Shown here piece by piece: positions 50,682 to 59,793 of a DNA stretch of 64,000 nt. A model generated the notes under the pieces. That model made no database searches. It saw nothing but the letters and a program-made list of their open reading frames with translations, and had not been told where the DNA came from. Made by a program: the position numbers and the translations under genes. Origin of the DNA: SXOA01 sp046593355. GTDB taxonomy: Bacteria > Planctomycetota > Planctomycetia > Pirellulales > Pirellulaceae. Each line of letters opens with the position of its first letter. Position 1 is the stretch's first letter. The stretch covers positions 8,092-72,091 of the forward strand of contig JBKJNY010000193.1 of the NCBI GenBank assembly GCA_046593355.1, given 5' to 3'.

Positions 50682-51041
50682 TTAGCGGTTCTGCGGCTTG
50701 AGGCGCTTCTGGATGTCGGTCTCGAGGACGCCGAAGACGGACTCGTGCCTCTGGATCGAGAGCGACAGAGCGTGCAGCAGGCGCTTGGCGGTGTAGTAGT
50801 TGACGATGACCCGCTGGGTCACCTGGATCGGGTTCTTGGGCACGCCGACGGGCTGTGGGTTGAGCCCGAAATCGACGATCAGCTCTTCCGGGGAGCCGGT
50901 CACGCGGCAGAAGTTGGCGTAGGCGGCGTTGACATGGGTGTCATCAACTTCCACCTGGAACGACTGCTGGGGGGGGGCGGGGGCAGCGGCCGGCGCCTCG
51001 GCGACAGGGGCTTCGCCTTCAATCTTGTCACTCTTAGCCAT
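50682..51041 (-). CDS. DUF3467 protein
   Basis: The 119-residue protein starts MAKSDKIEGEAPVAEAPAAA. GAGGAG sits ten bases before ATG 51041 but directly abuts an in-frame ATG at 51050, so 51041 is the start. The DUF3467 core is FQVEVDDTHVNAAYANFCRV, TGSPEELIVDFGLNPQ and QRVIVNYYTAKRLLHALSLS, a small beta-rich fold reminiscent of gas-vesicle or immunoglobulin-binding-like proteins of unknown role. It is the most downstream gene of a minus-strand series with the M50/HlyD, HlyD, GAF/HlyD and SecA-like genes, about 130 bp after the M50 gene. Confidence 0.85.
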   Translation of the reverse strand: MAKSDKIEGEAPVAEAPAAAPAPPQQSFQVEVDDTHVNAAYANFCRVTGSPEELIVDFGLNPQPVGVPKNPIQVTQRVIVNYYTAKRLLHALSLSIQRHESVFGVLETDIQKRLKPQNR

Positions 51042-51168
51042 TGCAAACATCTCCTCAAAGTGCCGCGGGTGCGGCGGGTGAATAGGACAGGCGGCGAGCC
51101 GCCCATAAGTAAAGGTCAGGGGTCAGGAATTTGAGATTTAAGATTTGAGACAGGGAAGGATTTCGGAT

Positions 51169-53406
51169 TTACAGATCAAAGTGAAAAGTCTTCGTGAACG
51201 CCCGGTACAGCCGCTGACGGATGCTCTGCCAGCCGGTGTAGATGCGGGCCTGGCCTTGGAGGCCGACCTCGGCGATGCCGGTGACGTCGCCCAGATGGGC
51301 GCGGGCCTGGTAGGACGTGGTCAGCGGCCGCATCTCGCCGGTGGGATCCTGCTTGGCTTCCATCCGCCCGCCCGCTTTGGTGGACATCTGCGGCGGCAGG
51401 GATTTCATTTCGTTATTGGCAATCTCTTCAACCTTCGTGCTATAGGCATGGCGCGTGTCGGCTTCCAGGAGGACTCGGACGGTCTGGCCGACTTCTACGT
51501 AGTCGATGTACGACTGGTCGATGACCAGGACGGCGTCGAGGTCTTGCGGATCCCCCACCTGGCAAAGCAGGTCGGTGGGCTGGAACGTGGCATGGAGGTT
51601 CTTGTCGTCGAACGGCGAACCCGCCCACGTCGCGAGCCGCCCTTCGGCCTGGGCCGCGCGGTCCACTTTGTGAGGCAGGGGGATGATCGTCCCCTCACGC
51701 GGGGCCGTGATCGTCAGACGGTCGACTTCCTTCTGTTTGTCGGTATACAGCTTTTGCTTAAAGTCGCGGTCTTTCTCCGCGGTGGCGAGTTGATCGACCA
51801 GATCGGAATCGCTGAAGCGGGCGCGGCGGAGCGAGCTCAGCCGTTGCTCGGCCTCTTCCAATTGTCCCTTCGCTCCAGCCAGTTCATACCGCAGTTGCTG
51901 GTTTTCCAGTTGCATGATGACGTCGCCGGCTTTGACAAAGTCACCCGGTATTTTCTCGATCCTCACCAGTTGCCCCTGGACGTTGGCAAAGACCTGGGCG
52001 GCGTCATGGGCCTGCACCTCGAAGTTGCATTGGACCGAGAACGGCAGCGGCACGAACAGCACAAACCCCACCAGGGCGGCGACCACCAGGCCGCTGGCAA
52101 TCATGCGTTCTTTCTTCACTTTGTTCATCCTCCCGGGCGTGCTGAAAAATTTATAGGCGGCCCACAGGGGCTGAATCACCAGACCCACCAGACCCGAGAT
52201 GGCGATGAGCTGGCCGATAATCTTCAGGCCGTAGGGCTCGAAGACCTTGATCAGGAAAAACATGATCGAGAACACCACAATCCAGCGGTAGATGACCGCG
52301 GCGATCGTATACGCGGCAAAAAGCCAACGGTTCCCCTGCGGCAGGAAGGGGTTCTCTTGCTGCTCGATGCCCAGACAGTATTCCAGGACATATCGCTTGA
52401 GGACTTCCGTGGACTTCTGCCTCAGATTGGGGATCTCCAGAAGGTCCATCAGGATGTAATAGCCGTCAAACCGGAGCAGCGGATTGCCGTTAAAAACCAC
52501 CGTGCTGACCGAGCAGATGAACATCACCGAGAGCATGATGTGGTTGAACAGGCCCGGCGCGCTGAACCACCACAGGAACGTGGCGATGGAGGCCAGGAAC
52601 AGCTCGACGTACATGCCCGCAGCGCCGATGGCCGCGCGGTGCCACTTGTTGGGGAGCATCCACGAGTCGGAGACGTTGCAGTACAAAGCCGGCGTGAAGA
52701 CCAGCATCATCGCACCCAGCTCATGACATTCGCCGCCGAAATGCTTACACGAAAGTCCGTGGCCGAACTCATGCAGCACCTTGACCGTGGCCATCGTGAT
52801 GCCAAGGTAAAACCAGTTCTTCGGGCCGAAAAACTCGTGAAACGTCGGCAGACGGCTTTGAAACGTGGCGAAGTTCACGCCAACGAGTGTCAGGGCGCAC
52901 AGGCCGATAAGCATCACGCACAAAACGGCCGGCCAGGTGAAGAACCAGCCCGTGTATTTATAGAGCCAATTGAGGAACCGCTCGGGGTCGACGCCGCGGA
53001 AGCGGAGGGCGAAGACGTTGGAGAGCCTCCCCCGCAGCTCGCGCCACTTCTTTTCGTCGCGGCGCTTGACGAGCTGCTTCCCCTGGCCGCTGGCTTCGCT
53101 GATGACGAGGCCGCTGCGGTGGAGCATCCCCACGAATTGCAAAAGGTCGTGATAGGTGATCTTTTGCGGAGCGTACTGCTGCTCGAACTGATCTTTGATC
53201 TCTTCCAGGCTGGTGCGGCCGTCGAGCATGCCCAAGATGGCATACTCTTCCTCGTGGAAGCGGAAGTAGTTGAGGCCCACCGGCTCCTTGACCACCCAGA
53301 ACGTTCGCCCATGATACCGATGCCGCCGAGCCGTCAAGTCCGGCCGCATGCGCAGCAGGAGCGGCCTGCTGGTGCTGCTGACGAGACTTTCGGCAAGGGT
53401 GGCCAT
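51169..53406 (-). CDS. M50-family membrane metallopeptidase fused to PqqD-like and HlyD-like domains
   Basis: The 745-residue protein has a PqqD/RRE-like winged-helix region at ~40-102 (FRFHEEEYAILGMLDGRTSL then QKITYHDLLQFVGMLHRSGL). A multi-helix M50 (site-2 protease) core follows, with the zinc motif HEFGH at 212-216 and the third-ligand motif NGNPLLRFDGYY at ~306-317. A last helix (ASGLVVAALVGFVLFVPLPF) leads to a biotinyl-lipoyl/HlyD part at ~450-700 with coiled coil (LAGAKGQLEEAEQRLSSLRR). By family the protease would cut within or near the membrane; HlyD parts usually bridge the periplasm in exporters. PqqD-like domains elsewhere hold precursor peptides. It lies in one series with two more HlyD-type genes. 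Confidence 0.88.
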   Translation of the reverse strand: MATLAESLVSSTSRPLLLRMRPDLTARRHRYHGRTFWVVKEPVGLNYFRFHEEEYAILGMLDGRTSLEEIKDQFEQQYAPQKITYHDLLQFVGMLHRSGLVISEASGQGKQLVKRRDEKKWRELRGRLSNVFALRFRGVDPERFLNWLYKYTGWFFTWPAVLCVMLIGLCALTLVGVNFATFQSRLPTFHEFFGPKNWFYLGITMATVKVLHEFGHGLSCKHFGGECHELGAMMLVFTPALYCNVSDSWMLPNKWHRAAIGAAGMYVELFLASIATFLWWFSAPGLFNHIMLSVMFICSVSTVVFNGNPLLRFDGYYILMDLLEIPNLRQKSTEVLKRYVLEYCLGIEQQENPFLPQGNRWLFAAYTIAAVIYRWIVVFSIMFFLIKVFEPYGLKIIGQLIAISGLVGLVIQPLWAAYKFFSTPGRMNKVKKERMIASGLVVAALVGFVLFVPLPFSVQCNFEVQAHDAAQVFANVQGQLVRIEKIPGDFVKAGDVIMQLENQQLRYELAGAKGQLEEAEQRLSSLRRARFSDSDLVDQLATAEKDRDFKQKLYTDKQKEVDRLTITAPREGTIIPLPHKVDRAAQAEGRLATWAGSPFDDKNLHATFQPTDLLCQVGDPQDLDAVLVIDQSYIDYVEVGQTVRVLLEADTRHAYSTKVEEIANNEMKSLPPQMSTKAGGRMEAKQDPTGEMRPLTTSYQARAHLGDVTGIAEVGLQGQARIYTGWQSIRQRLYRAFTKTFHFDL

Positions 53407-53492
53407 GGAGTGCAGAGGTCAGGGGACAGAAGTCAGTGTTCAGTGTTCAGGGGAGCTACTTGTGCGTGTTTCCATGTACTGAGTACTCAGTA

Positions 53493-54926
53493 CTAGTCGC
53501 CTTCCTTGTCGGCCTTTTTGCCCGTCTTGGGCGTCGCCTTCGGAGCCGTACGGCTGCCGTAGGCGCGGGGGGAGTAGACATCAACTTCCCGAGCCGCGGC
53601 GCGGCCGGTATCAGCGCCCTCGGCGGGTCGAGTTACTTTCGGGGCTTCTGGCTTTGGAATGGGGGCGGTCTTTTCTTCCTTCGGCTTCGAGTTTTCCTTG
53701 GGCTTTGCGGCTTCAACTTTCGGCTCCACGGTAGCCTTGGGCTCGGGTAGCTCGGCCGCCGGCGGCTCGGCAGCAGGGACTACTTCGGGCTTCACGTCAA
53801 CGGTCGGGGCAGCTTCCGCAGGGGTCTCCGGCTTGACTTCTTCCGCCGGCTTGAGGGCTTCGACTTTGGAGGTAATCGGGCTGGTCTTGAGGGCAGGAGG
53901 CGTCGGCCGCGGAGCGGCTTGGCCGTTGAGATCAATCACCATCCGGGCCTGGCTGCCGGGCTGAATGACCCAGAAGCCATCCACCTGCTCGTTGTCGATT
54001 TCGGTGGAGACACGGAAGTTGCGATTAGAACCCGTGCCGTTCACTACCTGGCTGGCGAAGGTAATGTGCCCCTTCACCATGTGCGGCTTGTTCTTGTTAG
54101 CGGGGCCAGGCAGCTCCACATAGATCGTCACCGGCTTGCCGAAGATTTCCGCCGGACTGGTTTCCTCCGCCAGCACCATGCCGTCGACTTCCACCTTGTT
54201 CATGCGGACGATTTCCATGATTGCGTCGCCCGGCTGGGCCCAATCGCCGACCCGCTTGAAAACCTGAATCACCACGCCGTCCACAGGCGAGGTGAGCTTG
54301 CGGCGGCGGATTTCATTGTCCGCGGCCATGATTTGGGCCTGCTTGGCCATCTCCGTATGGCGGGCCACGACCGCCTCCGTTTCCGCGACCCCAATCTGTG
54401 CCTGAGCTCGCTGCCACTCAAACTTGGAACGACGCAGTTCAAAGTCGGAAACCGCTTTATCCTTGCTGAGAGCCAAGTTGGCGTCGTAGTTTTCTTTGGC
54501 GACGGCCTCCCCTTCCTTGGCCGCCTTCAACTCGTGCGGGCTATCCGCTTTGGCCTTGGCCGCGTCCCGCTCCCGCTCGGCAATCTCCTTCTTTGTCGCG
54601 GCGTCGCTGTCGTCAATCTGCCCGACCACGTCGCCGATTCTGACTTCATAGCCGCGCTTGACGACGAGCTCCATGATGCTCCCCGCCTCGCGGGCCGGCA
54701 GCTTGATCGGATCGGTGGAGGAGACCAGGCAGTCCGCGACTTCAATTTCCCGCTTCACCGCGGGAAACGAAGACCGCGGCGCGGCAGTAGCAGCTCGCGC
54801 ACGCGACCCCGGGACGTTTTCGGAGGAAGTGCTGCGGGCAGGCGCGTTCTGGGCACTGGCTAGCGACCACCAACCGGCAACTCCCAGAAAGGCGAGGAGT
54901 GCCGCGGCGAGGAAGCGACGAGTCAT
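53493..54926 (-). CDS. HlyD-family periplasmic adaptor with Pro/Lys/Glu-rich tail
   Basis: The 477-residue protein has a signal peptide (RRFLAAALLAFLGVAGWWSL then ASAQNA). A lipoyl-like half starts at IKLPAREAGSIMELVVKRGY, then comes a helical hairpin (EIAERERDAAKAKADSPHEL, FELRRSKFEWQRAQAQIGVA). The returning half has RKLTSPVDGVVIQVFKRVGD, as in membrane-fusion proteins, followed by a beta-barrel part. The last ~120 residues are low complexity (EEVKPETPAEAAPTVDVKPE and similar). It sits between the M50/HlyD and GAF/HlyD genes, spaced 86 and 63 bp. No RND or ABC transporter gene is nearby. Confidence 0.87.
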   Translation of the reverse strand: MTRRFLAAALLAFLGVAGWWSLASAQNAPARSTSSENVPGSRARAATAAPRSSFPAVKREIEVADCLVSSTDPIKLPAREAGSIMELVVKRGYEVRIGDVVGQIDDSDAATKKEIAERERDAAKAKADSPHELKAAKEGEAVAKENYDANLALSKDKAVSDFELRRSKFEWQRAQAQIGVAETEAVVARHTEMAKQAQIMAADNEIRRRKLTSPVDGVVIQVFKRVGDWAQPGDAIMEIVRMNKVEVDGMVLAEETSPAEIFGKPVTIYVELPGPANKNKPHMVKGHITFASQVVNGTGSNRNFRVSTEIDNEQVDGFWVIQPGSQARMVIDLNGQAAPRPTPPALKTSPITSKVEALKPAEEVKPETPAEAAPTVDVKPEVVPAAEPPAAELPEPKATVEPKVEAAKPKENSKPKEEKTAPIPKPEAPKVTRPAEGADTGRAAAREVDVYSPRAYGSRTAPKATPKTGKKADKEGD

Positions 54927-54989
54927 AACAGTCTCCAGTGATTCGAGCGAAAGGATGTATCGCGGCAGCGGAAGTGTGGCGGAAATGAA

Positions 54990-57059
54990 CTACAGGCCGA
55001 ACCAGAACCCGTCCATGAATTCCCAGGCCTCATGCAATTTGCACCACAGGAGTGGGGCCTTGCCGCAATGCACACGGCCGGTGACCGTCGCGCCGGGGCG
55101 GGGATTGGTGAGCGGGTCGAGCGGCTTGACGCGGATGCGGACCATGTTGCCATGCTCTTCGCTGGGGTCCGCGACGCCGTGAATGTCGATCACCTCGCCA
55201 GGATGCGAAATGCCAGGGTCCGTCATCAGGATGTACGTAGCGGCCAGTGCCTTGGTCGGATCCTTGGCCTTGATCTTGGCCTCATAGTCCACGACGTGCT
55301 TCACCCGCCGTTCGGGCATGTACAGCTCCGCCACGTATTCCGTGTCATCCGCGGCGATGGTCATGAGCACTTGTCCCACGCCGACGGGACGCTTGTCGAG
55401 CAGCTTCTTCACGTCCCAGGTGATGATGCGACCGGTGATCGGGCTCTTGATTTCGAGCTTGGCTTCCCGCTGCTTGAGAATGGCCAGCCGCTCAGTGAAG
55501 TTCTTGACGAGCACCTTGGCGGAATAGAAATCGTTCTCAGCGCGGTTGAGTTCAATCGGAGACACGGTCGCGCTCTTCTGGGCGCGGTTCATCAGATCCC
55601 GGGCGGAATCCAACTGCTTGGTAGCCTTGTCCAGCTCCCCGTTGGCCTCATTGAGCTGCTGCTTGAGCTGGTCGCTTTCCAGGCGGGCCAGCACGTCACC
55701 TTCCTGAACCAGATCACCGTTATCGTGCAAGACTTCAATGACCCGGGCATCTTCCGAGGCAAACACATCCCGCTTGTTCACCGGCTGAAGGGTTCCCTTG
55801 GCGTACATGTCAAAATTCCAAGGGATGGCAATCGACAAGATGAGCAGCGCCAGGATGGTGCCGGTAATCGTGAGCGTCTTCGGCAAGGTGCGAGCCTGCA
55901 CGATAAAGGCGCTTTTGCCGATGGCCCGCCAGACGGGCATCAGGAACAGATTGCTATGGTTGAGGGAATTCGTGATGGCCCGAGCGCTGTGTTCGTACAC
56001 GAGGTCCAAGCGGGGCGTCAGGATTTCGCGGGGGATTTCGCTTTCGATCTGCTCGACGATCAGGGCTCCGATAATCTCGCCGCTGTTGGCGGCAATTTCC
56101 GTCTGCGGGCCGGTCGCGGGGGCTTGCACCGTGGACTGCGGCTTGCGGAGCGGGATGACCGCGAGCGACTTGGTGTAGGACTGGTCCACGTATTCTTCGA
56201 TGGCCGATTCAATCTGCGGCGGGTAATCGTCGGTCGAGCCGCTATACCAAAGAGGCTCGCCGGAGGCACAGACCCGCGTGGCCAGCGTGCCCAGCAGCGT
56301 GACGACGTTGGAGCGATTATCCAGCGTATCCTGACCGCTGACCGCCTCGACGTAGCACTTCGCGCCCTTCTTAATGGCAACCGTGACCCGGTCGCACCCC
56401 ATCAGGCGGCGGCCTTCGTTGACCACCGTGTAACAGGTTTCGCGGAGAACCAGGCTCTCATGGACTGCCCGGGAGAACTGGTCCGCCTGGGCCCAGAGGG
56501 AATGCTTGTCGCTGAAATTCCGCAACTTGCGGTTCTTAAACCACTCCCCGGCCAATTCGCACATCTGCAAAAGGAAGCGAAGGTAGCCGCGCTGCGTGTT
56601 CGGCTGGGCGTCGGGGCGCTGAAAGATTTCCACCAGGCCTTCCACCGCGCCATCGTGTCCCAGGGGAGCGATCACCAGCAGTTGCTGCGTGGGGTTGCCC
56701 CCCATTTTTTCGTCGCCGGCGCCGGACATCGGCGGAATCAGCGCGGGCTGACCGCTGTTGACGACGTAGTCGAGCAGGCGAAAGTGCTTTTGAGCGTCTT
56801 CGGAATCACTTTCCAGCAATTCGGGACTGAGCTTGACTTGATACGAGAGCTGCGGCTTCTTCCCTTCGCCGAGAATCCAGACGGCTCCACCCACGGCGGC
56901 CAGGGCCTGAATGACCCGCTGCAGGAAGGCCATGTAATATTCTTCGGGCGCCATGTCGCTCTTGCTGAGCTGCGCGATCTCCCCCACCAGGCCGCGAATC
57001 TGCTGCTTGGTCTTTTCGATCTGGTCGTCCTGGCTTACTTGCGTTTGGTCAGTCGCCAT
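54990..57059 (-). CDS. GAF-domain protein with C-terminal HlyD-like membrane-fusion part
   Basis: The 689-residue protein starts MATDQTQVSQDDQIEKTKQQ. Residues ~30-180 and ~200-345 are GAF-like units (EYYMAFLQRVIQALAAVGGA; ESLVLRETCYTVVNEGRRLM; GCDRVTVAIKKGAKCYVEAV). One membrane helix lies near 393-415 (TLTITGTILALLILSIAIPW). The HlyD part follows: GTLQPVNKRDVFASEDARVI, EGDVLARLESDQLKQQLNEA and KLEIKSPITGRIITWDVKKL. The GAF part is cytoplasmic and the HlyD part periplasmic, so ligand sensing inside could gate an envelope assembly (inference). Confidence 0.87.
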   Translation of the reverse strand: MATDQTQVSQDDQIEKTKQQIRGLVGEIAQLSKSDMAPEEYYMAFLQRVIQALAAVGGAVWILGEGKKPQLSYQVKLSPELLESDSEDAQKHFRLLDYVVNSGQPALIPPMSGAGDEKMGGNPTQQLLVIAPLGHDGAVEGLVEIFQRPDAQPNTQRGYLRFLLQMCELAGEWFKNRKLRNFSDKHSLWAQADQFSRAVHESLVLRETCYTVVNEGRRLMGCDRVTVAIKKGAKCYVEAVSGQDTLDNRSNVVTLLGTLATRVCASGEPLWYSGSTDDYPPQIESAIEEYVDQSYTKSLAVIPLRKPQSTVQAPATGPQTEIAANSGEIIGALIVEQIESEIPREILTPRLDLVYEHSARAITNSLNHSNLFLMPVWRAIGKSAFIVQARTLPKTLTITGTILALLILSIAIPWNFDMYAKGTLQPVNKRDVFASEDARVIEVLHDNGDLVQEGDVLARLESDQLKQQLNEANGELDKATKQLDSARDLMNRAQKSATVSPIELNRAENDFYSAKVLVKNFTERLAILKQREAKLEIKSPITGRIITWDVKKLLDKRPVGVGQVLMTIAADDTEYVAELYMPERRVKHVVDYEAKIKAKDPTKALAATYILMTDPGISHPGEVIDIHGVADPSEEHGNMVRIRVKPLDPLTNPRPGATVTGRVHCGKAPLLWCKLHEAWEFMDGFWFGL

Positions 57060-57291
57060 AGGTGGATTGTTGCAAGGGTTGTAAGTTCAGGCACAAGCTC
57101 AAGCGAAGCGGCCTCGAAATCGAGAAATGGGCGGGTGGGCCTATTCAGGTTTTGACGAGGTTAACAGGGCCGCTAGTTCCGCTAAAATCGTTAAAAATGT
57201 ATGCGAATTAACCGCCGAAAAGGCAGTTCTGCCGGTTGAGCAGCGTTCGTTATGCAAAGTCCGTGCCTTAGGGCATCGCGCCGGAACCAAT

Positions 57292-57341
57292 GTCGCCTTT
57301 CGCTCCGCGAAAGATCGTCCTTTCGCGGAGCGAAAGGCGAC
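57292..57341. repeat. 22-bp perfect inverted repeat after the SecA-like gene (constant-loop pair)
   Basis: Arms 57292-57313 and 57320-57341 are exact complements around ATCGTC. Each arm can also fold alone: CTTTCG-CTCCG-CGAAAG (57297-57313) and CTTTCG-CGGAG-CGAAAG (57320-57336). It begins two bases after the minus-strand SecA-like stop codon and could end that transcript, although no T-run follows. Confidence 0.82.
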
Positions 57342-57343
57342 TA

Positions 57344-59329
57344 TCAATCTGGAGTATCCAAATAGGGATCCTGCCCCATCTCTTGCTGCATCTTTTTGCG
57401 TTCTTTCTCGTGGTATAGCAGCACGAAGCGATCCCGCAAGTGCCGCCGCTCCACCTTCTTCTGCGACCGCTTGAGTAGCCCCAGATACTGCTGGGTGTTG
57501 CCTCCACGCTGGCCCAGCTCCGTCATGGCTTTGGCCTTGTCCGGACCGAATCCCGTGCGGATCACCTCGTCATCCAGCGACATGTATTGTCGTACTGTGC
57601 CGGGGTCTCCCTGCCGCGCACACCGCCCCATCAACTGGCGGTCGATACGGCCTGAGTCGTGCAATTCGCTGCAGATAACGTGTAAGCCGCCGGCATCGGC
57701 GACGGAGGGGGCGAGCTTGATGTCCGTGCCGCGGCCGGCCATGTTCGTGGCGACCGTCACTTTGCCCGACTCGCCGGCGAGCTTCACAATTTCCGCCTCG
57801 GCGGCGATTTCGTGAGCGTTGAGCACCCGGTGGGGGACGCCGGCATCGGTGAGCAAACGCGACAGGTGTTGCGATTTGTCAATGGAACGGGTGCCCACTA
57901 GGACCGGCCGCCCCTGATGGAACATCTCGCGAATCTCCGCCCCAATGGCTTGCCACTTTTCCTCCTCGGTTCCAAACACTTTGTCCGGCAACCGCCGCCG
58001 GACACACGGACAATTGGTGGGAACCGGAATAACCCGCATTCTGTAAACCTTGGCGAACTCGCGGGCGGCGGTCATGGCCGTGCCGGTCATGCCGGCCAGG
58101 TGCTTGTACCGCAGAAAGAGATCCTGCACGGTGATGCGGGCGGCCTGGCCAGTGGGCACCGTGACTTCGATCTCCTCTTTGGCCTCAATCGCCTGATGAA
58201 TGCCGTCCCGCCATTTGCGTCCCTCGGCCAGACGGCCCGTGTTTTCATCGACGATCACAATCTCGCCGTCCTTCACCACGTACTGCCGATCCAGGAAGAA
58301 ATCGCGGTCCACCTTGATCGCCCGCTCGATGTATTGATACAGGTCGATGAGGCCGGCCGTGCTCAGGATATCGGGCTTGGACATGGTGCGGACGAGCTGC
58401 CGGCCCGCGCCGGTGAGCTCGACTTTTTTGTCGTCGTGATCGTATTCGAAGTGTTCTTCCTCGTCGAAGCGGGGAACCATTTCCGCCGCCCAGCGATACA
58501 TGGTGACGATTTTTTCAATCGCTTTTTCGCCGAGCGACCCGATGATGAGCGGCGTGCGTGCTTCGTCGATGAGAATGCTGTCCGCTTCGTCCACTAGGCA
58601 GAAATGAGAGCCCCGTTGCACCGGCAATTCGCCCCCATCATCGGCCTTGGTGGCGGTGAGCTCGCCTAGCAGGCTGGATTGCAAGGCTCCCATCCGCCGG
58701 AGCAGCAGGCGGTCGCGGAGGAAATCGAAGCCGAATTCCTTGGCGGTGCCGTAGGTGATATCGCAGGCGTAGGCTACGCGGCGTTCAGGCGATTTCTGCT
58801 GCGTGAGAATCACCCCCACGCTCATGCCCAGAAGCTCGTACACCGGCCGCAAGGTATCGGCATCGCGCTCGGCCAGGTAGTCGTTCACGGTCGCCAGGTG
58901 AGCGCCCTTGCCCACCAGTGCGTGAATATAGAGCGGCAATGTGGCGGTGAGCGTTTTGCCTTCCCCTGTTTCCATCTCGGCAATGCAGCCGTTGAACAGG
59001 GAAATGCCCCCAATCATTTGCACGTCGAAGTGCCGCAGGCCGATGGCCCGGCGAGCCGCCTCGCGGACGAGAGCGTAGCCCTCGGGCACGAGGCGACTGA
59101 GGCTTTCTCCGCTCTTGGCCCGGTATTTGAGCGACAGACTTCGCTTCCGCAATTGGGCGCTATCCTCGGCCTCCAAGCTGGGTTCAAAGGCCGCAATCTC
59201 CTGCACGACCTTGCCCCACTGGGCCAGCCGCCGTTGGATCGGCCCACCCACGACCGCCAGCAGCCCCGCTTTCCAGCCGCTGGGAATTCCGTTGACTTGG
59301 GTGGGGGTGCTCATGGGCGCGGAAAGCAT
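57344..59329 (-). CDS. SecA-like ATPase lacking the C-terminal scaffold region
   Basis: The 661-residue protein has the SecA motor: FDVQMIGGISLFNGCIAEME, Walker A TGEGKT at 121-126, ATVNDYLAERDA near 147, TYGTAKEFGFDFLRDRL, and the DEAD-type box VDEADSILIDEARTPLIIG at 246-264. The cross-linking domain (~265-400) contains DENTGRLAEGRKWRDG, and NBD2 has KHLAGMTGTA, TVATNMAGRGTDIKL and QLMGRCARQGDPG. It stops soon after NTQQYLGLLKRSQKKVERRH. SecA proteins are usually 800-950 residues, so the two-helix finger, wing domain and zinc tail are missing. It probably serves a special substrate set, possibly the HlyD cluster next to it. The start may be 59329 or 59314. Confidence 0.9.
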   Translation of the reverse strand: MLSAPMSTPTQVNGIPSGWKAGLLAVVGGPIQRRLAQWGKVVQEIAAFEPSLEAEDSAQLRKRSLSLKYRAKSGESLSRLVPEGYALVREAARRAIGLRHFDVQMIGGISLFNGCIAEMETGEGKTLTATLPLYIHALVGKGAHLATVNDYLAERDADTLRPVYELLGMSVGVILTQQKSPERRVAYACDITYGTAKEFGFDFLRDRLLLRRMGALQSSLLGELTATKADDGGELPVQRGSHFCLVDEADSILIDEARTPLIIGSLGEKAIEKIVTMYRWAAEMVPRFDEEEHFEYDHDDKKVELTGAGRQLVRTMSKPDILSTAGLIDLYQYIERAIKVDRDFFLDRQYVVKDGEIVIVDENTGRLAEGRKWRDGIHQAIEAKEEIEVTVPTGQAARITVQDLFLRYKHLAGMTGTAMTAAREFAKVYRMRVIPVPTNCPCVRRRLPDKVFGTEEEKWQAIGAEIREMFHQGRPVLVGTRSIDKSQHLSRLLTDAGVPHRVLNAHEIAAEAEIVKLAGESGKVTVATNMAGRGTDIKLAPSVADAGGLHVICSELHDSGRIDRQLMGRCARQGDPGTVRQYMSLDDEVIRTGFGPDKAKAMTELGQRGGNTQQYLGLLKRSQKKVERRHLRDRFVLLYHEKERKKMQQEMGQDPYLDTPD

Positions 59330-59793
59330 CCGAGTACGTAAAGCGACAGTGGTTTAAGAGTTTACACCCTTATCCTACGCTTGGACGGCATTTTCGTCCT
59401 GGGAATTCCCAGCCGTCCTAGGCAAGCAAGGACTTTATCGCCCAGAATTGCAGTGATTTATGTGGGTGTTCAAAACGGGTTCTTCAACATGTGTTTGGGA
59501 CGGCCAACAACCCGTTGCTTTTGGGGAATCCTCTCCTCTGTCCCCTACAACCCTCACACTTTCCCTAAACGGAACGACCGTTATCTGCCGAATGAGTACG
59601 AACGAGGAAGATAGGCAGATTCTGCCGATGGCCTCAACAAATTGCGGCAGCCAGGTAAGCGGGCGAGAGTCTGCGGACGCGGCAGTCTGGCATTCCTTTC
59701 CGGTTTAGAGCGATTGTTTTGATTTTTCGGTTTCCGCCAGTCGATTCACTGGTAGCGGCTGGCGTTATTATTCCACGCAAGTGAGCTCTGCCC
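59330..59793. other. Divergent intergenic region before the BBP7 gene
   Basis: About 460 bp between the divergent SecA-like and BBP7 genes. Short frames (e.g. 59381-59614) show no family features or ribosome-binding sites. Weak local dyads such as AACGGGTT and AACCCGTT (about 59474 and 59509) are visible. The promoter of the outer-membrane protein gene must be here, but I cannot place it. Confidence 0.5.

Noticed and set aside
51145..53496. 783-codon open frame on the plus strand opposite the M50/HlyD gene
   Set aside because: It lies exactly antisense to a well-supported gene, has a His/Arg/Gly-rich composition without motifs and reflects GC-rich codon bias of the true gene.
55032..57155. 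707-codon open frame on the plus strand opposite the GAF/HlyD gene
   Set aside because: Antisense shadow; no family motifs, no ribosome-binding site, and the minus-strand frame has clear GAF and HlyD domains.
59381..59614. 77-codon plus-strand frame between the SecA-like and BBP7 genes
   Set aside because: No ribosome-binding site, no recognisable composition or homology; probably chance in an open spacer.
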